A DNA stretch of 44,205 bases from Muribaculaceae bacterium (GTDB lineage: Bacteria; Bacteroidota; Bacteroidia; Bacteroidales; Muribaculaceae): contig JAFLTX010000011.1 of assembly GCA_022509145.1 (NCBI GenBank), positions 1 through 44,205 on the forward strand, written 5' to 3'. Positions within the stretch are counted from its first letter, which is position 1, and each line of letters begins with the position of its first letter. Both the position numbers and the translations under genes were made by a program. This document shows, piece by piece, positions 1 through 8,168 of the stretch. The notes beneath the pieces were generated by a model. That model saw nothing but the letters and a program-made list of their open reading frames with translations. It ran no database searches and had not been told where the DNA came from.

Positions 1-170
1 GTCATCCATTGGCAGTTTGACACTCGAAACCCATACTTTTCTTCGAGAGTGGAGAAGAACGCTTCAAAGTCCTCATATTTCTCGGATTCTTTCTTTTCTT
101 GTTCCGTGAGCTTGATTACATTCAGATAACCGCCACAAAAGTCAAGGATGATTACATAGTTCGTGTCCAT
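1..170 (-). CDS. Small hypothetical protein, C-terminus beyond the window
   Basis: A leftward open frame starts with ATG (MDTNYVIILDFCGGYLNV) and stays open for 56 codons to the window edge. The start lies 2 bp after the stop of the serine recombinase gene, so the two are probably co-transcribed. The visible part has a hydrophobic beta-strand start followed by a charged helix (LTEQEKKESEKYEDFEAFF). I do not recognise the family. The spacing and coding quality support a real gene. Confidence 0.6.
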   Translation of the reverse strand, partial: MDTNYVIILDFCGGYLNVIKLTEQEKKESEKYEDFEAFFSTLEEKYGFRVSNCQWM

Positions 171-172
171 GA

Positions 173-814
173 TTATTTGTTTATGAATTGATTTTTGATT
201 CGTTGAACTGTTGAGATGCCTACGTTCTGAAGTTTTGCAATGTTTCTTACTGAATAGCCTTTCTTCAATAACGTAATGACATCTTTGTATTGCTCTCGCA
301 TGGCTTCCTCCGATTTGGTTGAGCCTTTCTTTCTTCCTAATCTCCCTCCTTTGGCGATATAGTTAGCCCTGCCGGAGTTAAGTCTGAACTTGATGTTATC
401 TCTTTCAAGTTGGACACAGGTTGAGAGGGTCGCAATCATCACCGGGGCGAATAGGCTTGGTTTCCCGTCTTCATCCAGTAAGGTGAATTGCTCCTTTTGA
501 AAGTAGATGTTGATTCCCGCGTCAATCATCTCCTTGACAGTTGATAATACCTCGAAGGCGTTTCTGCCAAGACGTGATAATTCAGAAATCAGGATTTGTG
601 TGATATTATTGAATTTGGCATATTCGATAACCTCCAATAATACAGGTCGCTCAGTATTCCGCTTTGCTCCCGATATGTGTTCCTCAAATATCTTCTCTAC
701 AGTGAGATTGGAGTATTCTGCATATCTTGAAAGGTCTGAAATCTGACGTTCAGTGTTTTGTCTATCACCCACGCTGGAGACGCGGGCATAGATAATCACT
801 CGTTTCGTTTCCAT
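173..814 (-). CDS. Small serine recombinase (resolvase/DNA invertase family)
   Basis: This is a 213-residue site-specific recombinase of the resolvase/invertase class. The N-terminal catalytic domain opens with YARVSS (residues 9-14), where Ser13 is the expected nucleophile. It also has the family motifs ISELSRLGRNAFEVL and a GRxGRKKGS linker after the long E helix. Residues about 175-213 (DVITLLKKGYSVRNIAKLQNV and following) form the C-terminal helix-turn-helix. The length matches Hin/Tn3-type enzymes and not large serine integrases, so it more likely resolves or inverts DNA than integrates the element. Two 14-bp direct repeats lie just upstream and are candidate binding sites. A small protein gene follows 2 bp downstream. 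Confidence 0.93.
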   Translation of the reverse strand: METKRVIIYARVSSVGDRQNTERQISDLSRYAEYSNLTVEKIFEEHISGAKRNTERPVLLEVIEYAKFNNITQILISELSRLGRNAFEVLSTVKEMIDAGINIYFQKEQFTLLDEDGKPSLFAPVMIATLSTCVQLERDNIKFRLNSGRANYIAKGGRLGRKKGSTKSEEAMREQYKDVITLLKKGYSVRNIAKLQNVGISTVQRIKNQFINK

Positions 815-872
815 TTTAATCTTTGTATTTGTTGATTACACTTTCTAGCCGTATTCAAACATCATTATAGAT

Positions 873-903
873 TTTTTTGAACACAACCGTTTTTTGAACA
901 CAA
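873..903. repeat. Two 14-bp direct repeats upstream of the recombinase gene
   Basis: TTTTTTGAACACAA occurs at 873-886 and again at 890-903, a 17-bp period, about 60-90 bp upstream of the recombinase start. Spacing near two helical turns fits a protein-binding array such as a recombinase or repressor site, but no function is shown. Confidence 0.6.
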
Positions 904-909
904 ATCAAA

Positions 910-937
910 GGGAGAACCGGTAATATTCAGTTCTCCC
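910..937 (-). terminator. Intrinsic terminator after the 157-aa gene
   Basis: A perfect 8-bp stem (GGGAGAAC / GTTCTCCC, 12-nt loop) is followed on the minus strand by TTTGATTTG. It lies just past the stop of the upstream leftward gene and separates it from the recombinase gene. Confidence 0.55.
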
Positions 938-945
938 CTCGATGG

Positions 946-1419
946 TCAAAGTGAAGCAAGCCTCTCCTTGTATTTTTTATGGAGATAGGTTGTAAACAGT
1001 TTCCTGATGAACTCAGCTTTCTTTGACTCTGAAAATCTGAAGTAATAATGGCGTGGATTTCCGAAACGATCATCACGAATTATACTTCCCTGATAATCAC
1101 CTTTTCTGAGAAATTCCTCCATTACATCCGTTTTTGAGGTATCCGCGTTTTCATATTGAATTTCGAATGTGATGAAAAGGTTGGACTTCTTGCTCATAAC
1201 ATTGCCAATCCATGCGTTCCAGTCATTCGATACCTTGCAATCTGATGAAAAGTGGAGAACTTTATCCTTACTTCCATATAAATTGCAACCGATTTCTCGT
1301 ATAATCTTCCGAATGGTGTCTTGCGTTATGGCTAATACCTCTTGTGTCGAAAGATTGTTGACTATCTCTAACTTCTTTTGAGGTGCTGTCCGTGAGAAGA
1401 TGATTTTGTTAATGTCCAT
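946..1419 (-). CDS. Hypothetical protein of the mobile element (157 aa)
   Basis: A soluble protein with no signal peptide or membrane segment. The N-terminal third is helical (STQEVLAITQDTIRKIIREIG). The middle is beta-rich (NLFITFEIQYENAD), and the C-terminus has a basic aromatic stretch (RHYYFRFSESKKAEFIRKLF) that could contact nucleic acid. Its ATG overlaps the stop of the zinc-ribbon frame upstream, which suggests translational coupling. I do not recognise a family. Neighbours point to element maintenance or regulation, which is inference only. Confidence 0.7.
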   Translation of the reverse strand: MDINKIIFSRTAPQKKLEIVNNLSTQEVLAITQDTIRKIIREIGCNLYGSKDKVLHFSSDCKVSNDWNAWIGNVMSKKSNLFITFEIQYENADTSKTDVMEEFLRKGDYQGSIIRDDRFGNPRHYYFRFSESKKAEFIRKLFTTYLHKKYKERLASL

Positions 1420-1650
1420 AATATTCTAATCTCCAGCAAATTGGACGCAGAGAGCCGCCATCATTTACTTCACTGGGAGTCATTGGTCTGCCACAGTGAT
1501 CGCAATGTCTGGCTACTGTGTGGTGAACATGGTGAGCTATCTCGAAAATCGTGGAGCCGGTGCAAACGATACGCGATACTGGAAGTCTTTGTAGTCTGCG
1601 ATATTGAAAAGTAGCATTTTTTTGATTTCTAAAGTTTTGTTAAAATTCAT
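1409..1650 (-). pseudogene. Small zinc-ribbon-like protein, frameshifted at a run of seven A
   Basis: Two overlapping leftward frames together give an 80-residue protein. The first frame has the only good ATG (MNFNKTLEIKK). The second has no start codon but is clearly protein-like (NATFQYRRLQRLPVSRIVCT, then CDHCGRPMTPSEV and a later Cys-Trp) and ends exactly over the ATG of the next gene. They meet at CAAAAAAATG near 1615-1622, where a -1 shift joins them. The CxxC and lone cysteine suggest a zinc ribbon. The cause may be a lost base (pseudogene), programmed slippage on the A-run, or a sequencing error in the homopolymer. Confidence 0.5.
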
Positions 1651-1663
1651 CAAACGAAAAAGA

Positions 1664-1699
1664 GAGGCCACCACAATTATTATCTTGTAATAGCCCCTC
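1664..1699 (-). terminator. Hairpin terminator after the exonuclease gene
   Basis: GAGGGGC and GCCTC pair with one bulge across an A/T-rich loop, and the minus strand continues with TCTTTTTCG. The position, 27 bp after the exonuclease stop, fits transcript termination. Confidence 0.45.
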
Positions 1700-1725
1700 C
1701 TCAAATGATTATTACACCTTGAATG

Positions 1726-2661
1726 TTATAGCGTTATCAGTAGGGATTCTGAAACGACACTTTCTTTCATATATGGTGTAGTGTCAAAGTCTGGATTATC
1801 CTTGCGAAAAGCAGTCAAATTGAATGACTGCCTCACCGAACTCTCCTTTCTGGTAAGCTTCATTGACTCGGTTTCCCAGGTCTTGACGCCTGCCGACAAC
1901 ATAACTTGTAGAATGTCAGATTTTATGGCATTGAGTTTTTCTTCACACTGCTTTTTCACAGTTGTCAAGGAACGTATCATATCCTCTTTCCTGGCTATAC
2001 TTTCAGGAATCGAGTATGGATTGTGGAATTGTTCTCCTCTTAAATCGCAATCCAGCAGATCCTGGCATATTATGGCAGGGATTCTCTTAACTTCGATTAG
2101 TTTTGAAGTATGGTCATATCCACCATCCTTCTTCTGTTTATTGCAAATGTGGATGATATAAAGTTTATCTACCTTTATACCGGGGTTCTCAGCTTCCAGC
2201 CACATGGCATAGATTGATAGCTGGAATCTTGCCAGCATGAGCTTGATGGCATCCATTTGGAGATAACTTTTAATGTCTGAAATAGACACAGTGTCATCAC
2301 CAGTTCTGAAAATCTTGTCTGCAAAAGAAGCATAGTGCTTATTGTCAGACAGGAGCCATTCACTTTTTTCGTGACTTAGCTCGTTTTCATTACAAAGAGC
2401 AATGTAATCTTGCAATTCTACACTTCCGTCGTTGATCCACATGGAATCGAAATTCTCAAAGGATTGATGTATATACACACCATATTCCCTGGCCGTTTCC
2501 ATTATGTGCTCAGGAACATCTTCATAGAGTCCAGGTTGCAACTGACGTTTCAAAATTGACGTTATGCCAGATATTTCTTCCCCTGTATCTTTGAGGAAGT
2601 ATCTGTGTCCATCTTCTACGAAATAGACCTTGTCATTGGGTTTTAGTTCAATTCGTGCCAT
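1726..2661 (-). CDS. PD-(D/E)XK exonuclease-like protein (311 aa)
   Basis: This is probably a 5'-3' DNA exonuclease of the RecB/Cas4/phage-exonuclease fold, acting in recombination. The visible motif chain runs in order: EISGITSIL (residues 29-37), GVYIH (61-65), a SISDIKS core (126-132) giving Asp129-x-Lys131 of PD-(D/E)XK, and RFQLSIY (145-151), the Gln-x3-Tyr motif of this subgroup. The C-terminus (KLTRKESSVRQSF) resembles the tail of phage-type nucleases. The gene starts 2 bp after the stop of a DUF1071 annealing protein, so the two form a two-component exonuclease/annealase pair. The exact family is uncertain, but the fold and pairing are well supported. Confidence 0.72.
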   Translation of the reverse strand: MARIELKPNDKVYFVEDGHRYFLKDTGEEISGITSILKRQLQPGLYEDVPEHIMETAREYGVYIHQSFENFDSMWINDGSVELQDYIALCNENELSHEKSEWLLSDNKHYASFADKIFRTGDDTVSISDIKSYLQMDAIKLMLARFQLSIYAMWLEAENPGIKVDKLYIIHICNKQKKDGGYDHTSKLIEVKRIPAIICQDLLDCDLRGEQFHNPYSIPESIARKEDMIRSLTTVKKQCEEKLNAIKSDILQVMLSAGVKTWETESMKLTRKESSVRQSFNLTAFRKDNPDFDTTPYMKESVVSESLLITL

Positions 2662-2663
2662 GA

Positions 2664-3458
2664 TTATGCAGCCTCCAATTCTGCTCGTCTTTGAGAGAAC
2701 ATCGCCAATATTTCGGGGTTGGCGAATGCCTCCTGTGAGTGAACGTTAAACAGGGCGGTCAAATCCGCCATATTGGTCATACTGTTGATGACCCCTCTAA
2801 TTCCAGCATACGGATCGACTGGATTTGCAGAGGGAATGGGAGTGGTTTTCTTCCGCTTTGAGACAGTCCTCTTTTCAGAGGAGACTGTATTGTTGGCTAC
2901 CTCTGCCTGAGTTGAAGCTTCGTCATTGGACGAAGGGAGCTGATAAGGCATATCATTGCCTTCATAGATGTAAAGCCCAATACCTGTTTGGCTTATACAT
3001 TTGGTAAGGGCGCGCATCAATGCCGAGTTAATATCAAAGGATGTGCAGGCTGCCACGGTCTTTTCATCATACCTCTTTTCGTATTTATTATACACGGTGT
3101 AGGTATAGGGATGTTCCTTCATTGCCTTATTGCTTTCGTTTAGCACAGGAAGATGTTGCTGATAAGTCAATCCTCCTGCCGTTATCTCCACCATTACAAA
3201 GATACCCAATTCTGACGGGAAGTAAGGGAGATGGGTTTCAGGATGGCATAAAACCCGATATACAGCATCGGGGAATGCCAACTTCAGCTGTTTGTAAGCA
3301 GTAGCCCAGTTCAGATACACCATATTGTTTTTGGTTTCTGTCTGGTCGTTCAGATTGAGGGAATAAAGCCTTTTGAAAGTTTCTCTGGCTTTTTCCTGAT
3401 TGGTGATAACCTCCTGCTTTGTGTCAGGGATTACGGGTGAAAAATCTTCAAAATTCAT
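2664..3458 (-). CDS. Single-strand DNA annealing protein, DUF1071/Sak type
   Basis: A 264-residue protein matching the DUF1071 (Sak-like single-strand annealing) family. The hallmark N-terminal block is MVYLNWATAYKQLKLAFPDA, followed by a beta-rich stretch ending LPVLNESNKAMKE and then a helix with Cys-Thr-Ser-Phe (CTSFDINSALMRALTKC). These proteins coat resected single strands and anneal them. After residue 175 comes a low-complexity Ser/Lys-rich linker and a short C-terminal helical segment, common for annealases. It is translated directly before the PD-(D/E)XK exonuclease, consistent with a recombination module for element integration or replication. DUF1071 assignment is by recall of the family and not a search. 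Confidence 0.75.
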   Translation of the reverse strand: MNFEDFSPVIPDTKQEVITNQEKARETFKRLYSLNLNDQTETKNNMVYLNWATAYKQLKLAFPDAVYRVLCHPETHLPYFPSELGIFVMVEITAGGLTYQQHLPVLNESNKAMKEHPYTYTVYNKYEKRYDEKTVAACTSFDINSALMRALTKCISQTGIGLYIYEGNDMPYQLPSSNDEASTQAEVANNTVSSEKRTVSKRKKTTPIPSANPVDPYAGIRGVINSMTNMADLTALFNVHSQEAFANPEILAMFSQRRAELEAA

Positions 3459-3507
3459 TTTCTTTTAATTTTAAGGTTTTGTTATTCAATTGATTTTAAC
3501 AGAAAGA

Positions 3508-3541
3508 CAGGCCCTCAGATATTATAGATTCTAAGAGCCTG
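3508..3541 (-). terminator. Strong intrinsic terminator after the DUF3871 locus
   Basis: A 12-bp stem, including three G-U pairs, between 3508-3519 and 3530-3541 is followed on the minus strand by TCTTTCTGTT. It separates the DUF3871 remnant from the annealase/exonuclease genes. Confidence 0.6.
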
Positions 3542-3565
3542 CCCTTTGGGTGCAGTATGGTCTCC

Positions 3566-4565
3566 TTAATTAAGGAACCACGAGTAGCCTTCACTATCGT
3601 TGCCGTTCAAGGCATTAACCAGTCCTATGGAAAGGTCGGTGGCATTAGTCCATTTCGGAAGTACGGTGTCAATATATGAATTTTTGATACTTTCGGTCAG
3701 CAAGTTATGGAAATTCCATAGAGATATACTGCCATCATCGTTCATTCTGAAGGGATTACCCTCCTGAACAGCAAGTCGTGCAACAGCATTCATGTTGCTG
3801 TCACCTAAAAGGATCTGCGGATGTTGACGTTGTTGGATGAGGGACATAGCATTCAGCAGTCTCATTCGCCCCAAGACGGAGCATAGTTGAGCTTCTGTCA
3901 TAGTGATGTCCTGTAGTGAACCGAACAATTTCAGGTTATTCTCAATATTGAAGTTTGAGAACAGGGATAACGCTTCATTGAGGCGTCTCTACGTTGTTGC
4001 ATTGGATTGAGATTTTGCTTCCAGATGTTGATATGCATTGGTTTGAGCAAATTTTGACGGATGCCCCAATGAAGAAGGAAAATCTTTCGCTTGTCTTTCG
4101 TGAATGGAATCTTACGCCTTGATAGCTTCAGACTCCTCCAAATGAAAGGGTCATTTCCTGGCCGTTAATTTGGGTTGTTATGCCAGGCACGTTGCAAAGC
4201 CAACATAGTCTCTCGTAATAAAGAGTCTGGTCTGCTTCAGTCAACTCGGATTTTGGTTTCGAAATCGCATGAGGTTTCCTAGCTCTGATTTCATGGGATA
4301 CACGAATTTCAGGCTCTGAAATTTCACCGAATACGATTTTTGCAGCTTCCATGACAGTCTGGATAAATAGTTGGTGACTGACGGATGGTTCGAGGTCCCT
4401 GTAGAAGGGCACAATAGATTTCTCGGATAGGTCTTGTAGCGTAATAGCTGAGCTGGGACCTTCAAGAAATGCTGGGTTGGGACGGTTAATCATATTTTGA
4501 TTTCGTCCATTCTCATTTGTAGTGATAACCTCGTCGGATATCATGGCTAATGTGGTTTCTGCCAT
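3566..4565 (-). pseudogene. DUF3871 family protein, broken by a stop codon and a frameshift
   Basis: The N-terminal 145 residues (MAETTLAMISDEVITT..., HEIRARKPHAISKPKSEL) and the last 120 residues (GRMRLLNAMSLI, SISLWNFHNLLT, SYIDTVL) match two halves of DUF3871, found on Bacteroidetes mobile elements. Between them an in-frame TGA follows SFGGV (4128-4130). The same frame then continues as recognisable protein (SERFSFFIGASVKICSNQCI) until a second stop at 3975-3977, while the C-terminal half is in another frame opening at 3988. The total span is about 333 codons, the normal family length, so one nonsense mutation and one frameshift explain everything without deletion. The gene is almost certainly inactive. 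Confidence 0.75.
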
Positions 4566-4634
4566 TTTGATTGGTTTTACTGGTTATTAATTCTCGTTTG
4601 AAAAAGAGAAAAGACAAACGTAAGGGGATAGTTT

Positions 4635-4730
4635 TTACTTTAACTTTCTCATTTTGTTTATCTTTTCAATTGCTTTGAGTAGGCTTAATAGCACCTCGCT
4701 CAATGTGATGGCCCAGCTTAATTTCTTCAC
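4635..4730 (-). CDS. Very small protein (31 aa), coupled to the upstream ORF
   Basis: A GTG start overlaps the TGA stop of the 58-aa ORF (GTGA). The frame encodes KKLSWAITLSEVLLSLLKAI and a short basic tail ending KMRKLK, and closes 70 bp before the DUF3871 start. It resembles a short amphipathic or membrane-associated peptide. No known family. Confidence 0.4.
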   Translation of the reverse strand: MKKLSWAITLSEVLLSLLKAIEKINKMRKLK

Positions 4731-4903
4731 GCAGCCGGGTTTAGTTCGGGTTGAGGGCTTAAATTCTCCTCAACATCAATTACGGTTGTTGTGGCTTTCT
4801 TCTTGCCACGGATTTTGTCGCAAAGATCCACGACCAACGATGTCGCGATAATGATCTCACTAAGGTTGCCAACAATTGTGATGGCACGTAAAATTTTGTT
4901 CAT
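4727..4903 (-). CDS. Small protein with one hydrophobic helix (58 aa)
   Basis: An ATG-started leftward frame of 58 codons opens with MNKILRAITIVGNLSEIIIA, a likely membrane or hydrophobic helix, followed by a basic stretch (DKIRGKKK) and an acidic/proline C-terminus. It lies first in the leftward array, immediately followed by an overlapping 31-codon ORF and the DUF3871 remnant. Family unknown. Coding potential is supported by start, length and coupling but is not certain. Confidence 0.45.
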   Translation of the reverse strand: MNKILRAITIVGNLSEIIIATSLVVDLCDKIRGKKKATTTVIDVEENLSPQPELNPAA

Positions 4904-5168
4904 ACTTTTTTGATTTTTTATTATTCAGTTATTATTCATATTTCTTCATATATAAGGCATTGACCGGGGAATGAGACGGCGGATAAAAAAGCGGATAATC
5001 CTAGCTTCACAGCCTGGATTACCCATCCTCCTTTTATCTTCACAGAAATTGATACCAATTCCAATATCATGATGCATAAAATTATTTATGTACCAATTCT
5101 ATAATAAGGCTTCCTACGGATATGATTTTGTCGCTAATCCATGCTTTTTTCGTTTTTTTCTCAAATTA

Positions 5169-5200
5169 TTTGCTTTCATGATTATTTTATCGTAATTTTG
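5169..5200 (+). promoter_or_regulatory. Promoter of the AAA/TIR/SLOG operon
   Basis: TTTG (5169-5172), a 20-bp spacer and TAATTTTG (5193-5200) match the Bacteroidales housekeeping consensus exactly. Transcription would start near 5205, giving a leader of about 20 nt before the ATPase ATG. The 4904-5168 stretch upstream holds no further gene that I can support. Confidence 0.8.
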
Positions 5201-5223
5201 TGGAGTTAAATAATTAGGACCCT

Positions 5224-6567
5224 ATGTTAGTAGATTTTACATTACGAAATTTCCTCTCCTTTAAAGAAGAAGTTTCTTTCAGTATGTTAGCGGCAAAATC
5301 CGTTAAAGAACATGATACTTTGGATTCTCATATAGCAAGTAATACAATTAGTATCCCAAATTCTGATTCAAAACTTCTTAAAGTTGCGGCTATTTATGGA
5401 GCTAATGGGTCTGGAAAAAGTAATCTCTTGTCTGCCATGTCTTTCTTTAAGCACATGGTACTTGATTCATTTAAAGATGATTCAATTTTACGTAAGGCTA
5501 AAGATCTTTCCTATCAATTTAGCATAGAATCTCACGATGAGCCAAATTCATTTGAAATGACATTTATAATCAAAGATAAACGTTATAGGTATGGTTTTGA
5601 GATTTTTAATAATTCTGTTGATTCAGAATGGCTTTTTATTAAACCCCTTAATTCCATAAGAGAAAGTTATTGTTTCCGAAGAGAAAAGAAAAATATAACA
5701 GTCAATTCAAAGACCTTCAAAGGTTCAAGTGGTATTGCATCCAAGACTAGACATAATGCTCTCTTTCTTTCAACTTGTGCTCAATTTAATGTGGAAGTTT
5801 CAATGACCATAAAAGAATGGTTTAGAAAGAGATTTAATATTCTTTCTGGATTTAATGATGATACTATACATTATACAGCGGGGCAATACATCCACAATGC
5901 AGACATGCATAATCGTATTATTAAATTCATAAAACTTATCGATCTTGGTATTAATAATATTCAAATCAAAGAAAGTGACGTAGAAGATGTACCTGAGACC
6001 GTTAATAAAGTTGTGAATGCAATATCGAAGAATCCAAATATTATTAATTCTGAAATTACTGATATAAAAAAAATCGAGATTCTTTCTGAACACAAAAGAT
6101 ATAATCATGAAAAATGGGTTGATAACTTACTCACCCCGTTTAGTATTGAATCATTGGGTACAAAAAAAATATTCGCACTTCTTGGTCCTTGGTTTGATAC
6201 CATTATTAATGGGGGGACTCTATTAATTGACGAATTTGGCGCCAGTTTCCATACAAAATTGTCATTTGAGTTAATTAAGGTTTTCCAAAGCAATCTTAAC
6301 AATGATGCGCAGTTAATTATTACAACACATGACACCAACCTTCTACGAAATGACTTATTTAGAAGAGATCAAATATGGTTTGCTGAAAAGAATGAATTCG
6401 GTGTATCAGACATTTATTCTTTAGTTGAATATAAAATCAATCAAGCAAATTCTGTAAGGAATGATGCTACCTTCAATAAAGATTATTTATTGGGGAAGTA
6501 TGGCGCAATACCATATTTCGGAAATATTTCTCAATTCCTAAACGACTTTTCTAATAATGGCAAGTAA
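5224..6567 (+). CDS. AAA15-family ATPase (COG1106-like), defence-type
   Basis: A 447-residue ABC/SMC-like ATPase of the AAA15 group used in several anti-phage and abortive-infection systems (AbiLii, RloA, PARIS AriA relatives). The N-terminus (DFTLRNFLSFKEEVSFSM) is the typical AAA15 opening. Walker A is GANGSGKS (residues 59-66), Walker B is LLIDEFG (Asp336-Glu337), and the His switch is ITTHDTNLL (His369). No coiled coil or fused nuclease is visible, so the effector should be another protein. It is first in a six-gene operon with a strong promoter, and the next gene's start lies inside its last codons. As sensor or NTP-driven switch it probably holds the neighbouring toxin-like protein or the TIR module in check, which is inference. 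Confidence 0.88.
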   Translation: MLVDFTLRNFLSFKEEVSFSMLAAKSVKEHDTLDSHIASNTISIPNSDSKLLKVAAIYGANGSGKSNLLSAMSFFKHMVLDSFKDDSILRKAKDLSYQFSIESHDEPNSFEMTFIIKDKRYRYGFEIFNNSVDSEWLFIKPLNSIRESYCFRREKKNITVNSKTFKGSSGIASKTRHNALFLSTCAQFNVEVSMTIKEWFRKRFNILSGFNDDTIHYTAGQYIHNADMHNRIIKFIKLIDLGINNIQIKESDVEDVPETVNKVVNAISKNPNIINSEITDIKKIEILSEHKRYNHEKWVDNLLTPFSIESLGTKKIFALLGPWFDTIINGGTLLIDEFGASFHTKLSFELIKVFQSNLNNDAQLIITTHDTNLLRNDLFRRDQIWFAEKNEFGVSDIYSLVEYKINQANSVRNDATFNKDYLLGKYGAIPYFGNISQFLNDFSNNGK

Positions 6568-7006
6568 ATTCATAAATAAATTTACCAATAAAAAGAAGTC
6601 TTACAGTCGTAAGGAAAACACAAGAGAAGAACGTCATATTGAGGGAGATTCTCCTAAGGTGACGTTTTCATTAAAGGATATAGATAAAAATCAGATTCCT
6701 CCAGGTCAGACATATGAAGGATGGGCCAGAAAGGGGGTTTTGTCTTATCTTTTAGAAAAGCTTGAATATATTTCCCAAAAGACTATGGAAGAAGCTATTC
6801 GGGAAGGATTTATAAAAATATATGGTGATTTCCCTCCACGATCTGATTTCAGGCATCCGCCTCATATTGCTACAGATGTTAAATGGGCTGTTATAATGAA
6901 TATAAAAGGACAAAAAGGTCGAGTAGCCGGCCATATAATTGATAATGTGTTTTATATAGTTTTTTTAGATTTGGATCATCTTTTTTACAAAATGAAAAAG
7001 AAATAA
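6557..7006 (+). CDS. Small partner of the AAA15 ATPase (149 aa)
   Basis: The ATG overlaps the ATPase C-terminus by 11 bp, so translation is coupled. The first 35 residues are very basic and probably disordered (KFINKFTNKKKSYSRKE). The folded part ends in GHIIDNVFYIVFLDLDHLFY, a pattern with conserved-looking Asp-x-Asp-His that recalls small toxin or nuclease partners encoded after AAA15 ATPases. I cannot name the family. The arrangement (ATPase, then small basic protein) parallels defence pairs such as PtuA-PtuB and AriA-AriB, where the small partner is the effector. Followed 33 bp later by the first TIR gene with no promoter between. Confidence 0.75.
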   Translation: MASKFINKFTNKKKSYSRKENTREERHIEGDSPKVTFSLKDIDKNQIPPGQTYEGWARKGVLSYLLEKLEYISQKTMEEAIREGFIKIYGDFPPRSDFRHPPHIATDVKWAVIMNIKGQKGRVAGHIIDNVFYIVFLDLDHLFYKMKKK

Positions 7007-7039
7007 ATATACAATTGTAAAAGATAGTTTCAATTTATA

Positions 7040-8167
7040 ATGAATCAAAATTTTAAATATCAATTTTTATTTATTGGCAATAGGTCCGGCCTATATAATG
7101 AACTTGTATCAACACTAATAGAAGAATTTCATGAATTGAAAATCCCAGAGCAATCTTTATTATGTTCTTTCAATGATATAGATAGAATAAAGGGTAATCA
7201 ACCAATTGTAATTGTAGTTGGCCACGACAATTCGGAGTTACCAACCCAATATCATGATTGGATAAATTCTATAGCATTATCCTCTAATATCATTCTCCCA
7301 ATATATTTTGAAGACTTTAACAAAGAGATAACTGATAAAACCCTTAAAAAATACAATGGAATAAAGTATACATCACCTGCACCGATAGTTTCTATAATTT
7401 TAGAAGGTTTCAATCTTTTGCGAAAACAACGGAAATTGTTTATTTCATATCGTAGAACTGATTCCAGACAAGTTGCATTACAATTATTCAGTTTTTTTGA
7501 AGAACGGAATTTTGATGTATTCTTAGACTCCCATTCTATTCCTCGAGGTATAGATTTTCAACATAATTTATTTCACCGAATGATGGATTGCGATGCTGTA
7601 TTGTTGTTAGACACAAAAAATTTTCTTGAAAGTGATTACTGCAAGGAAGAATTAGAGAGGGCCATTGCAAACCGAATTGGGATATTGAGAATAAAATGGC
7701 CAAATTCAAAGAATCCCCCTTATTCTGGATTAATTGATTTATATTCGTTAGAGTGTGATAGTTTTAACGCGGAGTATCTTAATGATAGAGTTCTCGAAGA
7801 ACTGGCTCTTCGTATAGAGAGCCTAAGAGTACGTTCCTTGGCTTCTCGTCAAGATGCGCTTACAACTGAATTTATCGAAACATCATCCCGCAAAGGCAAA
7901 AACGCGATACAAATATATCCTAATATTATTCAAGTTAAAAATGAGGGTGCTACCCATATATATTTTTCAGCCATAGGGATTCCAACATCGGAAACGTTCC
8001 ATTATGCCGAAGACCTTTTAGATCTCCAATTAAAATCGGGAACACAATTCACTTTAATTTATGACGATTTGATGCTTCTTCAGAGATGGATTAATCATTT
8101 AGATTGGCTCTGTAAACGTTCTGGGCTTTCAGTATTAAAGAAATCACAGTTTGAAAACATTTCGTAA
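7040..8167 (+). CDS. TIR-domain protein with extra N- and C-terminal domains (375 aa)
   Basis: The central TIR domain (residues about 131-235) opens with KLFISYRRTDS and contains the box-2 region DVFLDSHSIPRG. It ends with DYCKEELERA, where Glu204 is the expected NAD-cleaving glutamate. Residues 1-125 look like a second Rossmann-type fold (YQFLFIGNRSGLYNEL, PIVIVVGHDNSE), either a degenerate TIR lacking the glutamate or a nucleotide-binding domain. Residues 280-375 form another alpha/beta domain (HIYFSAIGIPTSETF, FTLIYDDLMLLQRW). It likely acts on NAD or a related nucleotide. One base separates its stop from the SLOG gene start, placing both in one functional unit. Confidence 0.85.
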   Translation: MNQNFKYQFLFIGNRSGLYNELVSTLIEEFHELKIPEQSLLCSFNDIDRIKGNQPIVIVVGHDNSELPTQYHDWINSIALSSNIILPIYFEDFNKEITDKTLKKYNGIKYTSPAPIVSIILEGFNLLRKQRKLFISYRRTDSRQVALQLFSFFEERNFDVFLDSHSIPRGIDFQHNLFHRMMDCDAVLLLDTKNFLESDYCKEELERAIANRIGILRIKWPNSKNPPYSGLIDLYSLECDSFNAEYLNDRVLEELALRIESLRVRSLASRQDALTTEFIETSSRKGKNAIQIYPNIIQVKNEGATHIYFSAIGIPTSETFHYAEDLLDLQLKSGTQFTLIYDDLMLLQRWINHLDWLCKRSGLSVLKKSQFENIS

Positions 8168-8168
8168 A

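Noticed and set aside
173-814. Serine recombinase as integrase of the whole element or as inverter of the fimbrial promoter
   Set aside because: It is too short for a large serine integrase, and no inverted repeats flank the fimbrial promoter.
8151-8168. TTG start giving six extra residues to the SLOG protein
   Set aside because: The ATG at 8169 lies one base after the TIR stop and directly precedes the first conserved strand.
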